Shown piece after piece: positions 1-14,200 of a stretch of DNA of 64,000 bases. The notes under the pieces are model-generated. The model saw only the letters and a list, made by a program, of their open reading frames with translations. It was not told where the DNA came from and did no database searches. Made by a program: the position numbers and the translations under genes. The DNA lies in assembly GCA_029339505.1 (NCBI GenBank), contig JAQISU010000071.1, forward strand, positions 310,001 to 374,000. The letters are read 5' to 3'. How positions within the stretch are numbered: the first letter of the stretch is position 1; each line of letters starts with the position of its first letter. This DNA is from Unio delphinus. Lineage: Eukaryota; Mollusca; Bivalvia; Unionida; Unionidae.

Positions 1-1
1 T

Positions 2-376
2 GATAACGAAGCTTGAAACATCTGTATTCAAACCACATCAACGTTTATATATGTATCTCGATTCATATACCACGACTTAATTTCTTTTCGGTCTACAGAT
101 ATATCTCCAAACGTAAGCTTACATGTTGTCAGATTTATCTTCATGTAGTTTGACAAACGTATATCGATACATCTGCACGAAGATGGAATAATGAAGATAT
201 CTATCAGTCTACGTAGATTGTCATATGTAGATAGATTTATCCCCAAGAATGTGAATCTATCTGAATTGAACCACCGCAACGTATATAACTATATTTGCAT
301 TGAAATATCTCGAACTGTTCTAGTAAATATGGATAGTTATAGTTATGTGCTGTTGTATATATGTTGTGATAAGCAT
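2..376. repeat. Satellite monomer, type A (representative 375-bp unit)
   Basis: This unit shows the general monomer plan. It carries a HindIII-type aagctt near its start, a conserved tatcgata palindrome near 161-168, and just after it an interrupted dyad that reads catcttc-ac-gaagatg in most types (one mismatch here). A 10-bp perfect palindrome tctacgtaga lies near 208-217. Traces of an internal three-part structure remain: the acgt-containing segments at 41, 157 and 279 are spaced about 116, 122 and 137 bp apart. Segments around 31-69 and 269-307 match at about 29 of 39 positions. This copy has one private change (aatgaagatatc near 190). Confidence 0.85.
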
Positions 377-3000
377 GATAACGAAGCCTGAAACATCTGT
401 ATTCAAACCATATCAATTGTTATATATGTATCTCGATTGATATACCACGATTCAATTTGGTTTCGGTCTAAAGATATATATCCAAACGTAAGCTTACAAG
501 TTTTCAGATTTATCTTCATGAAGTTTGACATACGTATATCGATACATCTTCACGAAGATGGAATAATGTCGTGATCTATGAGTCTGCGTAGATTGTCATA
601 TGTAGATAGATTTATCCCCAAGAATGTGAATCTGTCTGAATTGAAGCACCGCAACGTATATAACTATATTTGGATTGAAATATCTCGATCTGTACTGGTA
701 AATATGGATAGTTATAGTTATGTGCTGTTGAATATGTGTTGAGATAAGCATGATAACGAAGCTTGAAACATCTGTATTCAAACCACATCAACGTTTATAC
801 ATGTAGCTCGATTCATATACCACGACTTAATTTCTTTTCGGTCTACAGATATATCTCCAAACATAAGCTTACATGTTGTCAGATTTATCTTCATGTAGTT
901 TGACATACGTATATCGATACATCTGCACGAAGATGGAATAATGTAGATATCTATCAGTCTACGTAGATTGTCATATGTAGATAGATTTATCCCCAAGAAT
1001 GTGAATCTATCTGAATTGAACACCACAACGTATATAACTATATTTGGACTGAAATATCTCGAACTGTTCTAGTAAATATGGATAGTTATAGTTATGTGCT
1101 GTTGGATATGTGTTGTGATAAGCATGATAACAAAGCCTGAAACATCTGTATTCAAACCACATCAACGGTTATATATGTATCTCGATTGATATACCACGAT
1201 TCAATTTGGTTTCGGTCTACAGATATATCTCCAAACATAAGCTTACAAGTTTTCAGATTTATCTTCATGTAGTTTGACATACGTATATCGATACATCTTC
1301 ACGAAGATGGAATAATGTAGAGATCTATCAGTCTACGTAGATTGTCATATGTAGATAGATTTATCCCCAAGAATGTGAATCTATTTGAATTGAACAACAT
1401 CAATATATATAACTATATTTGGATTGAAATATCTCGATCTTTCCTAGTAAATATGGATAGTTATAGTTATGTGCTGTTGGATATGTGTTGAGATTCGCAT
1501 GATAACGAAGCTTGAAACATCTGTATTCAAACCACATCAACGTTTATATATTTATCTTGATTGATATACAACGATTTAATTTGGTTTCGGTCTACAGATA
1601 TATCTCCAAACGTAAGCTTACATGTTGTCAGATTTATCTTCATGTAGTTTGACATACGTATATCGATACATCTTCACGAAGATGGAATAATGTAGATATC
1701 TATCAGTCTACGTAGATTGTCATATGTAAATAGATTTATCCCCAAGAATGTGAATCTATCTGAATTGAAGCAACGCAACGTATATAACTATATTTGGATT
1801 GAAATATCTCGATCTGTTCTAGTAAATATGGATAGTTATAGTTATGTGCTGTTGAATATGTGTTGAGATAAGCATGATAACGAAGCTTGAAACATCTGCA
1901 TTCAAACCACATCAACGGTTATATATGTATCTCGATTCATATACCACGACTTAATTTCTTTTCGGTCTACAGATATATCTCCAAACGTAAGCTTACATGT
2001 TGTAAGATTTATCTTCATGAAGTTTGACATTCGTATATCGATACATCTTCACGAAGATGGAACAATGTAGTAATCTTTCAGTCTACCTAGATTGTCATAT
2101 GTAGATAGATTTGTCCCCAAGAATGTGAATCTATCTGAATTGAACCTCCGCAACGTATATAACTATATTATGATTGAAATATCTCGATCTGTTCTAGTAA
2201 ATATGGATAGTTATAGTTATATGCTGTTGGATATGTGTTGAGATCAGCATGATAACGAAGCTTGAAACATCTGTATTCAAACCACATCAACGTTTATATA
2301 TGTATCCGGATTGATATACCACGATTTAATTTGGTTTCGGTCTACAGATATATCTCCAAACCTAAGCTTACATGTTGTCAGATTTATCTTCATGTAGTTT
2401 GACAAACGTATATCGATACATCTGCACGAAGATGGAATAATGTAGATATCTATCAGTCTACGTAGATTGTCATATGTAGATAGATTTATCCCCAATAATG
2501 TGAATCTATCTGAATTGAACCACAGCAACGTATATAACTATATTTGGATTGAAATATCTCGAACTGTTCTAGTAAATATGGATAGTTATAGTTATGTGCT
2601 GTTGGATATGTGTTGTGATAAGCATGATAAAGAAGCCTGAAACATCTATATTCAAACCACATCAACGGTTATATATGTATCTCGATTGATATACCACGAT
2701 TCAATTTGGTTTCGGTCTAAAGATATATATCCAAACGTAAGCTTACAAGTTTTCAGATTTATCTTCATGAAGTTTGACATACGTATATCGATACATCGTC
2801 ACGAAGATGGAATAATGTAGAGATCTATCAGTCTACGTAGATTGTCATATGTAGATAGATTTATCCCCAAGAATGTGAATCTATCTGAATTGAACCATCG
2901 CAACGTATATAACTATATTTGGATTGAAATATCTTTATCTCTTCTGGTAAATATGGATAGTTATAGCTGTCTGATATTGGATATATGTTGAGATAAGCAT

Positions 3001-3374
3001 GATAACGAAGTTTGAAACATCTGTATTCAACCACATCAACGTGTATATATGTATCTCAATTGATCTATCACGATGTAATTTGGTTTCGATCTACAGATAT
3101 ATCTCCAAACGCAATCTTACATGTTGTCAGATTTATCTTGATGTAGTTTTTTATAGGTATATAGATACGTCTTCACGTAGATGGAAATACTTAGATATAT
3201 ATACGACTACGTAAATAGTCAGATATAGATGTAATATTCATGTAAAGAGTGAATCTAGCTGAATTGGAAAACATCGACAAAGATAGTTGTATTTTGATTG
3301 AAATATCTCAATGTATTTTGTTTAATGTGGATAGTTATAGCTATGTGTAGGTGGATATATAATGAGAGATGCAG
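3001..3374. repeat. Divergent satellite monomer, type I
   Basis: This 374-bp monomer still aligns with the others through its length but is the most diverged type. It lacks the regular dyad (cttcacgtagatgg replaces cttcacgaagatgg), has a ttttttatagg segment, and ends in gtaggtggatatataatgagagatgcag. It is always preceded by type H and followed by type J. Recurrences start at 4499, 8621, 10119, 14241, 18363, 22485, 26231, 29603, 32975, 40695, 46691, 50813, 54560, 57932 and 61304, so it marks every HOR. Confidence 0.85.
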
Positions 3375-3748
3375 TTTAACTAACATGGAGTAATCTGATA
3401 TCAGACATCTCAACTTTGATAGCTGAATCTCGATTGATATAGAACTATGTGATTTGGATGCCGGCTATAGATATGTCACCAGACATAAGCTTACATGTTG
3501 TCAGATTTATCTTCATGTAGTTTGACATACGTATATCGATACATCTTCACGAAGATGGAATAATGTCGTGATCTATGAGTCTGCGTAGATTGTCATATGT
3601 AGATAGATTTGTCCCCAAGAATGTGAATCTATCTGAATTGAACCTCCGCAACGTATATAACTATATTATGATTGAAATATCTCGATCTGTTCTAGTAAAT
3701 ATGGATAGTTATAGTTATGTGCTGTTGGATATGTGTTGAGATCAGCAT
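3375..3748. repeat. Half-divergent satellite monomer, type J (retrotransposon target)
   Basis: This 374-bp monomer is chimeric. Its first 110 bp or so are diverged and include a GC-richer ggatgccggctatag segment. From acataagcttacatg onward it matches the ordinary monomers closely. The retrotransposon at 33401-39604 sits inside a J monomer, 46 bp after its start (33355). Confidence 0.8.
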
Positions 3749-5621
3749 GATAACGAAGCTTGAAACGTCTGTATTCAAACCACATCAACGTTTATATATG
3801 TATCCGGATTGATATACCCCGATTTAATTTGGTTTCGGTCTACAGATATATCTCCAAACCTAAGCTTACATGTTGTCAGATTTATCTTCATGTAGTTTGA
3901 CAAACGTATATCGATACATCTGCACGAAGATGGAATAATGTAGATATCTATCAGTCTACGTAGATTGTCATATGTAGATAGATTTATCCCCAATAATGTG
4001 AATCTATCTGAATTGAACCACAGCAACGTATATAACTATATTTGGATTGAAATATCTCGAACTGTTCTAGTTAATATGGATAGTTATAGTTATGTGCTGT
4101 TGGATATGTGTTGTGATAAGCATGATAAAGAAGCCTGAAACATCTATATTCAAACCACATCAACGGTTATATCTGTATCTCGATTGATATACCACGATTC
4201 AATTTGGTTTCGGTCTAAAGATATATATCCAAACGTAAGCTTACAAGTTTTCAGATTTATCTTCATGAAGTTTGACATACGTATATCGATACATCGTCAC
4301 GAAGATGGAATAATGTAGAGATCTATCAGTCTACGTAGATTGTCATATGTAGATAGATTTATCCCCAAGAATGTGAATCTATCTGAATTGAACCATCGCA
4401 ACGTATATAACTATATTTGGATTGAAATATCTTTATCTCTTCTGGTAAATATGGATAGTTATAGCTGTCTGATATTGGATATATGTTGAGATAAGCATGA
4501 TAACGAAGTTTGAAACATCTGTATTCAGCCACATCAACGTGTATATATGTATCTCAATTGATCTAGCACGATGTAATTTGGTTTCGATCTACAGATATAT
4601 CTCCAAACGCAATCTTACATGTTGTCAGATTTATCTTGATGTAGTTTTTTATAGGTATATAGATACGTCTTCACGTAGATGGAAATACTTAGATATATAT
4701 ACGACTACGTAAATAGTCAGATATAGATGTAATATTCATGTAAAGAGTGAATCTAGCTGAATTGGAAAACATCGACAAAGATAGTTGTATTTTGATTGAA
4801 ATATCTCAATGTATTTTGTTTAATGTGGATAGTTATAGCTATGTGTAGGTGGATATATAATGAGAGATGCAGCTTAACTAATATGGAGTAATCTGATATC
4901 AGACATCTCAACTTTGATAGCTGAATCTCGATTGATATAGAACTATGTGATTTGGATGCCGGCTATAGATATGTCACCAGACATAAGCTTACATGTTGTC
5001 AGATTTATCTTCATGTAGTTTGACATACGTATATCGATACATCTTCACGAAGATGGAATAATGTCGTGATCTATGAGTCTGCGTAGATTGTCATATGTAG
5101 ATAGATTTGTCCCCAAGAATGTGAATCTATCTGAATTGAACCTCCGCAACGTATATAACTATATTATGATTGAAATATCTCGATCTGTTCTAGTAAATAT
5201 GGATAGTTATAGTTATGTGCTGTTGGATATGTGTTGAGATCAGCATGATAACGAAGCTTGAAACGTCTGTATTCAAACCACATCAACGTTTATATATGTA
5301 TCCGGATTGATATACCCCGATTTAATTTGGTTTCGGTCTACAGATATATCTCCAAACCTAAGCTTACATGTTGTCAGATTTATCTTCATGTAGTTTGACA
5401 AACGTATATCGATACATCTGCACGAAGATGGAATAATGTAGATATCTATCAGTCTACGTAGATTGTCATATGTAGATAGATTTATACCCAATAATGTGAA
5501 TCTGTCTGAATTGAAGCACCGCAACGTATATAACTATATTTGGATTGAAATATCTCGATCTGTACTAGTAAATATGGATAGTTATAGTTATGTGCTGTTG
5601 AATATGTGTTGAGATAAGCAT

Positions 5622-8600
5622 GATAACGAAGCTTGAAACATCTGTATTCAAGCCACATCAACGTTTATATATGTATCTCGATTCATATACCACGACTTAA
5701 TTTCTTTTCGGTCTACAGATATATCTCCAAACGTAAGCTTACATGCTGTCAGATTTATCTTCATGTAGTTTGACAAACGTATATCGATACATCTTCACGA
5801 AGATGGAATAATGTAGATATCTATCAGTCTACGTAGATTGTCATATGTAGATAGATTTATCCCCAAGAATGTGAATCTATCTGAATTGAACCACCGCAAC
5901 GTATATAACTATATTTGGATTGAAATATCTCGAACTGTTCTAGTAAATATGGATAGTTATAGTTATGTGCTGTTGTATATATGTTGTGATAAGCATTATA
6001 ACGAAGCCTGAAACATCTGTATTCAAACCACATCAACTGTTATATATGTATCTCGATTGATATACCACGATTCAATTTGGTTTCGGTCTAAAGATATATA
6101 TCCAAACGTAAGCTTACAAGTTTTCAGATTTATCTTCATGAAGTTTGACATACGTAAATCGATACATCTTAACGAAGATGGAATAATGTCGTGATCTATG
6201 AGTCTGCGTAGATTGTCATATGTAGATAGATTTATCCCCAAGAATGTGAATCTGTCTGAATTGAAGCACCGCAACGTATATAACTATATTTGGATTGAAA
6301 TATATCGATCTGTACTGGTAAATATGGATAGTTATAGTTATGTGCTGTTGAATTTGTGTTGAGATAAGCATGATAACGAAGCTTGAAACATCTGTATTCA
6401 AACCACATCAACGTTTATATATGTAGCTCGATTCATATACCACGACTTAATTTCTTTTCGGTCTACAGATATATCTCCAAACGTAAGCTTACATGTTGTC
6501 AGATTTATCTTCATGTAGTTTGACATACGTATATCGATACATCTGCACGAAGATGGAATAATGTAGATATCTATCAGTCTACGTAGATTGTCATATGTAG
6601 ATAGATTTATCCCCAAGAATGTGAATCTATCTGAATTGAACACCACAACGTCTATAACTATATTTGGACTGAAATATCTCGAACTGTTCTAGTAAATATG
6701 GATAGTTATAGTTATGTGCTGTTGGATATGTGTTGTGATAAGCATGATAACAAAGCCTGAAACATCTGTATTCAAACCACATCAACGGTTATATATGTAT
6801 CTCGATTGATATACCACGATTCAATTTGGTTTCGGTCTACAGATATATCTCCAAACATAAGCTTACAAGTTTTCAGATTTATCTTCATGTAGTTTGACAT
6901 ACGTATATCGATACATCTTCACGAAGATGGAATAATGTAGAGATTTATCAGTCTACGTAGATTGTCATATGTAGATAGATTTATCCCCAAGAATGTGAAT
7001 CTATCTGAATTGAACAACATCAATATATATAACTATATTTGGATTGAAATATCTCGATCTTTCCTAGTAAATATGGATAGTTATAGTTATGTGCTGTTGG
7101 ATATGTGTTGAGATTCGCATGATAACGAAGCTTGAAACATCTGTATTCAAACCACATCAACGTTTATATATTTATCTTGATTGATATACAACGATTTAAT
7201 TTGGTTTCGGTCTACAGATATATCTCCAAACGTAAGCTTACATGTTGTCAGATTTATCTTCATGTAGTTTGACATACGTATATCGATACATCTTCACGAA
7301 GATGGAATAATGTAGATATCTATCAGTCTACGTAGATTGTCATATGTAAATAGATTTATCCCCAAGAATGTGAATCTATCTGAATTGAAGCAACGCAACG
7401 TATATAACTATATTTGGATTGAAATATCTCGAACTGTTCTAGTAAATATGGATAGTTATAGTTATGTGCTGTTGAATATGTGTTGAGATAAGCATGATAA
7501 CGAAGCTTGAAACATCTGCATTCAAACCACATCAACGTTTATATATGTATCTCGATTCATATACCACGACTTAATTTCTTTTCGGTCTACAGATATATCT
7601 CCAAACGTAAGCTTACATGTTGTCAGATTTATCTTCATGAAGTTTGACATTCGTATATCGATACATCTTCACGAAGATGGAACAATGTAGTAATCTTTCA
7701 GTCTACCTAGATTGTCATATGTAGATAGATTTGTCCCCAAGAATGTGAATCTATCTGAATTGAACCTCCGCAACGTATATAACTATATTATGATTGAAAT
7801 ATCTCGATCTGTTCTAGTAAATATGGATAGTTATAGTTATGTGCTGTTGGATATGTGTTGAGATCAGCATGATAACGAAGCTTGAAACATCTGTATTCAA
7901 ACCACATCAACGTTTATATATGTATCCGGATTGATATACCACGATTTAATTTGGTTTCGGTCTACAGATATATCTCCAAACCTAAGCTTACATGTTGTCA
8001 GATTTATCTTCATGTAGTTTGACAAACGTATATCGATACATCTGCACGAAGATGGAATAATGTAGATATCTATCAGTCTACGTAGATTGTCATATGTAGA
8101 TAGATTTATCCCCAAGAATGTGAATCTATCTGAATTGAACCACAGCAACGTATATAACTATATTTGGATTGAAATATCTCGAACTGTTCTAGTTAATATG
8201 GATAGTTATAGTTATGTTCTGTTGGATATGTGTTGTGATAAGCATGATAAAGAAGCCTGAAACATCTATATTCAAACCACATCAACGGTTATATATGTAT
8301 CTCGATTGATATACCACGATTCAATTTGGTTTCGGTCTAAAGATATATATCCAAACGTAAGCTTACAAGTTTTCAGATTTATCTTCATGAAGTTTGACAT
8401 ACGTATATCGATACATCGTCACGAAGATGGAATAATGTAGAGATCTATCAGTCTACGTAGATTGTCATATGTAGATAGATTTATCCCCAAGAATGTGAAT
8501 CTATCTGAATTGAACCATCGCAACGTATATAACTATATTTGGATTGAAATATCTTTATCTCTTCTGGTAAATATGGATAGTTATAGCTGTCTGATATTGG

Positions 8601-11241
8601 ATATATGTTGAGATAAGCATGATAACGAAGTTTGAAACATCTGTATTCAGCCACATCAACGTGTATATATGTATCTCAATTGATCTAGCACGATGTAATT
8701 TGGTTTCGATCTACAGATATATCTCCAAACGCAATCTTACATGTTGTCAGATTTATCTTGATGTAGTTTTTTATAGGTATATAGATACGTCTTCACGTAG
8801 ATGGAAATACTTAGATATATATACGACTACGTAAATAGTCAGATATAGATGTAATATTCATGTAAAGAGTGAATCTAGCTGAATTGGAAAACATCGACAA
8901 AGATAGTTGTATTTTGATTGAAATATCTCAATGTATTTTGTTTAATGTGGATAGTTATAGCTATGTGTAGGTGGATATATAATGAGAGATGCAGCTTAAC
9001 TAATATGGAGTAATCTGATATCAGACATCTCAACTTTGATAGCTGAATCTCGATTGATATAGAACTATGTGATTTGGATGCCGGCTATAGATATGTCACC
9101 AGACATAAGCTTACATGTTGTCAGATTTATCTTCATGTAGTTTGACATACGTATATCGATACATCTTCACGAAGATGGAATAATGTCGTGATCTATGAGT
9201 CTGCGTAGATTGTCATATGTAGATAGATTTGTCCCCAAGAATGTGAATCTATCTGAATTGAACCTCCGCAACGTATATAACTATATTATGATTGAAATAT
9301 CTCGATCTGTTCTAGTAAATATGGATAGTTATAGTTATGTGCTGTTGGATATGTGTTGAGATCAGCATGATAACGAAGCTTGAAACGTCTGTATTCAAAC
9401 CACATCAACGTTTATATATGTATCCGGATTGATATACCCCGATTTAATTTGGTTTCGGTCTACAGATATATCTCCAAACCTAAGCTTACATGTTGTCAGA
9501 TTTATCTTCATGTAGTTTGACAAACGTATATCGATACATCTGCACGAAGATGGAATAATGTAGATATCTATCAGTCTACGTAGATTGTCATATGTAGATA
9601 GATTTATCCCCAATAATGTGAATCTATCTGAATTGAACCACAGCAACGTATATAACTATATTTGGATTGAAATATCTCGAACTGTTCTAGTTAATATGGA
9701 TAGTTATAGTTATGTGCTGTTGGATATGTGTTGTGATAAGCATGATAAAGAAGCCTGAAACATCTATATTCAAACCACATCAACGGTTATATCTGTATCT
9801 CGATTGATATACCACGATTCAATTTGGTTTCGGTCTAAAGATATATATCCAAACGTAAGCTTACAAGTTTTCAGATTTATCTTCATGAAGTTTGACATAC
9901 GTATATCGATACATCGTCACGAAGATGGAATAATGTAGAGATCTATCAGTCTACGTAGATTGTCATATGTAGATAGATTTATCCCCAAGAATGTGAATCT
10001 ATCTGAATTGAACCATCGCAACGTATATAACTATATTTGGATTGAAATATCTTTATCTCTTCTGGTAAATATGGATAGTTATAGCTGTCTGATATTGGAT
10101 ATATGTTGAGATAAGCATGATAACGAAGTTTGAAACATCTGTATTCAGCCACATCAACGTGTATATATGTATCTCAATTGATCTAGCACGATGTAATTTG
10201 GTTTCGATCTACAGATATATCTCCAAACGCAATCTTACATGTTGTCAGATTTATCTTGATGTAGTTTTTTATAGGTATATAGATACGTCTTCACGTAGAT
10301 GGAAATACTTAGATATATATACGACTACGTAAATAGTCAGATATAGATGTAATATTCATGTAAAGAGTGAATCTAGCTGAATTGGAAAACATCGACAAAG
10401 ATAGTTGTATTTTGATTGAAATATCTCAATGTATTTTGTTTAATGTGGATAGTTATAGCTATGTGTAGGTGGATATATAATGAGAGATGCAGCTTAACTA
10501 ATATGGAGTAATCTGATATCAGACATCTCAACTTTGATAGCTGAATCTCGATTGATATAGAACTATGTGATTTGGATGCCGGCTATAGATATGTCACCAG
10601 ACATAAGCTTACATGTTGTCAGATTTATCTTCATGTAGTTTGACATACGTATATCGATACATCTTCACGAAGATGGAATAATGTCGTGATCTATGAGTCT
10701 GCGTAGATTGTCATATGTAGATAGATTTGTCCCCAAGAATGTGAATCTATCTGAATTGAACCTCCGCAACGTATATAACTATATTATGATTGAAATATCT
10801 CGATCTGTTCTAGTAAATATGGATAGTTATAGTTATGTGCTGTTGGATATGTGTTGAGATCAGCATGATAACGAAGCTTGAAACGTCTGTATTCAAACCA
10901 CATCAACGTTTATATATGTATCCGGATTGATATACCCCGATTTAATTTGGTTTCGGTCTACAGATATATCTCCAAACCTAAGCTTACATGTTGTCAGATT
11001 TATCTTCATGTAGTTTGACAAACGTATATCGATACATCTGCACGAAGATGGAATAATGTAGATATCTATCAGTCTACGTAGATTGTCATATGTAGATAGA
11101 TTTATACCCAATAATGTGAATCTGTCTGAATTGAAGCACCGCAACGTATATAACTATATTTGGATTGAAATATCTCGATCTGTACTAGTAAATATGGATA
11201 GTTATAGTTATGTGCTGTTGAATATGTGTTGAGATAAGCAT
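5622..11241. repeat. 15-monomer HOR unit, copy 2
   Basis: The unit is displaced by exactly 5,620 bp from the previous one and keeps the same monomer order, including the extra G'-H-I-J block. It has only scattered substitutions, for example gtctataac near 6650 and tacgtaaatc near 6155 in the B monomer, so it is a recent duplicate. Confidence 0.85.
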
Positions 11242-14200
11242 GATAACGAAGCTTGAAACATCTGTATTCAAACCACATCAACGTTTATATATGTATCTCG
11301 ATTCATATACCACGACTTAATTTCTTTTCGGTCTACAGATATATCTCCAAACGTAAGCTTACATGCTGTCAGATTTATCTTCATGTAGTTTGACAAACGT
11401 ATATCGATACATCTTCACGAAGATGGAATAATGTAGATATCTATCAGTCTACGTAGATTGTCATATGTAGATAGATTTATCCCCAAGAATGTGAATCTAT
11501 CTGAATTGAACCACCGCAACGTATATAACTATATTTGGATTGAAATATCTCGAACTGTTCTAGTAAATATGGATAGTTATAGTTATGTGCTGTTGTATAT
11601 ATGTTGTGATAAGCATTATAACGAAGCCTGAAACATCTGTATTCAAACCACATCAACTGTTATATATGTATCTCGATTGATATACCACGATTCAATTTGG
11701 TTTCGGTCTAAAGATATATATCCAAACGTAAGCTTACAAGTTTTCAGATTTATCTTCATGAAGTTTGACATACGTAAATCGATACATCTTAACGAAGATG
11801 GAATAATGTCGTGATCTATGAGTCTGCGTAGATTGTCATATGTAGATAGATTTATCCCCAAGAATGTGAATCTGTCTGAATTGAAGCACCGCAACGTATA
11901 TAACTATATTTGGATTGAAATATCTCGATCTGTACTGGTAAATATGGATAGTTATAGTTATGTGCTGTTGAATTTGTGTTGAGATAAGCATGATAACGAA
12001 GCTTGAAACATCTGTATTCAAACCACATCAACGTTTATATATGTAGCTCGATTCATATACCACGACTTAATTTCTTTTCGGTCTACAGATATATCTCCAA
12101 ACGTAAGCTTACATGTTGTCAGATTTATCTTCATGTAGTTTGACATACGTATATCGATACATCTGCACGAAGATGGAATAATGTAGATATCTATCAGTCT
12201 ACGTAGATTGTCATATGTAGATAGATTTATCCCCAAGAATGTGAATCTATCTGAATTGAACACCACAACGTCTATAACTATATTTGGACTGAAATATCTC
12301 GAACTGTTCTAGTAAATATGGATAGTTATAGTTATGTGCTGTTGGATATGTGTTGTGATAAGCATGATAACAAAGCCTGAAACATCTGTATTCAAACCAC
12401 ATCAACGGTTATATATGTATCTCGATTGATATACCACGATTCAATTTGGTTTCGGTCTACAGATATATCTCCAAACATAAGCTTACAAGTTTTCAGATTT
12501 ATCTTCATGTAGTTTGACATACGTATATCGATACATCTTCACGAAGATGGAATAATGTAGAGATTTATCAGTCTACGTAGATTGTCATATGTAGATAGAT
12601 TTATCCCCAAGAATGTGAATCTATCTGAATTGAACAACATCAATATATATAACTATATTTGGATTGAAATATCTCGATCTTTCCTAGTAAATATGGATAG
12701 TTATAGTTATGTGCTGTTGGATATGTGTTGAGATTCGCATGATAACGAAGCTTGAAACATCTGTATTCAAACCACATCAACGTTTATATATTTATCTTGA
12801 TTGATATACAACGATTTAATTTGGTTTCGGTCTACAGATATATCTCCAAACGTAAGCTTACATGTTGTCAGATTTATCTTCATGTAGTTTGACATACGTA
12901 TATCGATACATCTTCACGAAGATGGAATAATGTAGATATCTATCAGTCTACGTAGATTGTCATATGTAAATAGATTTATCCCCAAGAATGTGAATCTATC
13001 TGAATTGAAGCAACGCAACGTATATAACTATATTTGGATTGAAATATCTCGAACTGTTCTAGTAAATATGGATAGTTATAGTTATGTGCTGTTGAATATG
13101 TGTTGAGATAAGCATGATAACGAAGCTTGAAACATCTGCATTCAAACCACATCAACGTTTATATATGTATCTCGATTCATATACCACGACTTAATTTCTT
13201 TTCGGTCTACAGATATATCTCCAAACGTAAGCTTACATGTTGTCAGATTTATCTTCATGAAGTTTGACATTCGTATATCGATACATCTTCACGAAGATGG
13301 AACAATGTAGTAATCTTTCAGTCTACCTAGATTGTCATATGTAGATAGATTTGTCCCCAAGAATGTGAATCTATCTGAATTGAACCTCCGCAACGTATAT
13401 AACTATATTATGATTGAAATATCTCGATCTGTTCTAGTAAATATGGATAGTTATAGTTATGTGCTGTTGGATATGTGTTGAGATCAGCATGATAACGAAG
13501 CTTGAAACATCTGTATTCAAGCCACATCAACGTTTATATATGTATCCGGATTGATATACCACGATTTAATTTGGTTTCGGTCTACAGATATATCTCCAAA
13601 CCTAAGCTTACATGTTGTCAGATTTATCTTCATGTAGTTTGACAAACGTATATCGATACATCTGCACGAAGATGGAATAATGTAGATATCTATCAGTCTA
13701 CGTAGATTGTCATATGTAGATAGATTTATCCCCAAGAATGTGAATCTATCTGAATTGAACCACAGCAACGTATATAACTATATTTGGATTGAAATATCTC
13801 GAACTGTTCTAGTAAATATGGATAGTTATAGTTATGTGCTGTTGGATATGTGTTGTGATAAGCATGATAAAGAAGCCTGAAACATCTATATTCAAACCAC
13901 ATCAACGGTTATATATGTATCTCGATTGATATACCACGATTCAATTTGGTTTCGGTCTAAAGATATATATCCAAACGTAAGCTTACAAGTTTTCAGATTT
14001 ATCTTCATGAAGTTTGACATACGTATATCGATACATCGTCACGAAGATGGAATAATGTAGAGATCTATCAGTCTACGTAGATTGTCATATGTAGATAGAT
14101 TTATCCCCAAGAATGTGAATCTATCTGAATTGAACCATCGCAACGTATATAACTATATTTGGATTGAAATATCTTTATCTCTTCTGGTAAATATGGATAG

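Larger units (their letters stand above)
2251..5246. repeat. Local tandem duplication of a four-monomer block G-H-I-J (2 x 1,498 bp)
   Basis: Positions 2251-3748 and 3749-5246 are two near-identical four-monomer blocks. The second starts with a variant G monomer (gaaacgtctg and taccccg instead of gaaacatctg and taccacg). This extra block turns the basic 11-monomer HOR into a 15-monomer HOR. It recurs in the next HOR (7871-10866). Confidence 0.8.
2..5621. repeat. 15-monomer HOR unit, copy 1
   Basis: The monomer order is A B C D E F G H I J G' H I J K, 5,620 bp in total. Markers include aacaaagcctg for D (1126), tatttatcttgattg for E (1501), ctgcattc for F (1876), tatccggattg for G (2251) and aaagaagcctgaaacatctatattc for H (2626). 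The next unit repeats the order at exactly 5,620 bp. Confidence 0.85.

Noticed and set aside
28..279. Short open frames of 60-83 codons that recur throughout the satellite on both strands
   Set aside because: They repeat with the monomer, start at GTG, TTG or ATG without pattern, have no recognisable domain and are broken in some monomers. They are a by-product of a repeated sequence with few stops in some frames.
2..376. CENP-B box in the monomer
   Set aside because: The ttcggtctacagat segment shares only the TTCG start; the required A and CGGG positions are missing in all types viewed.
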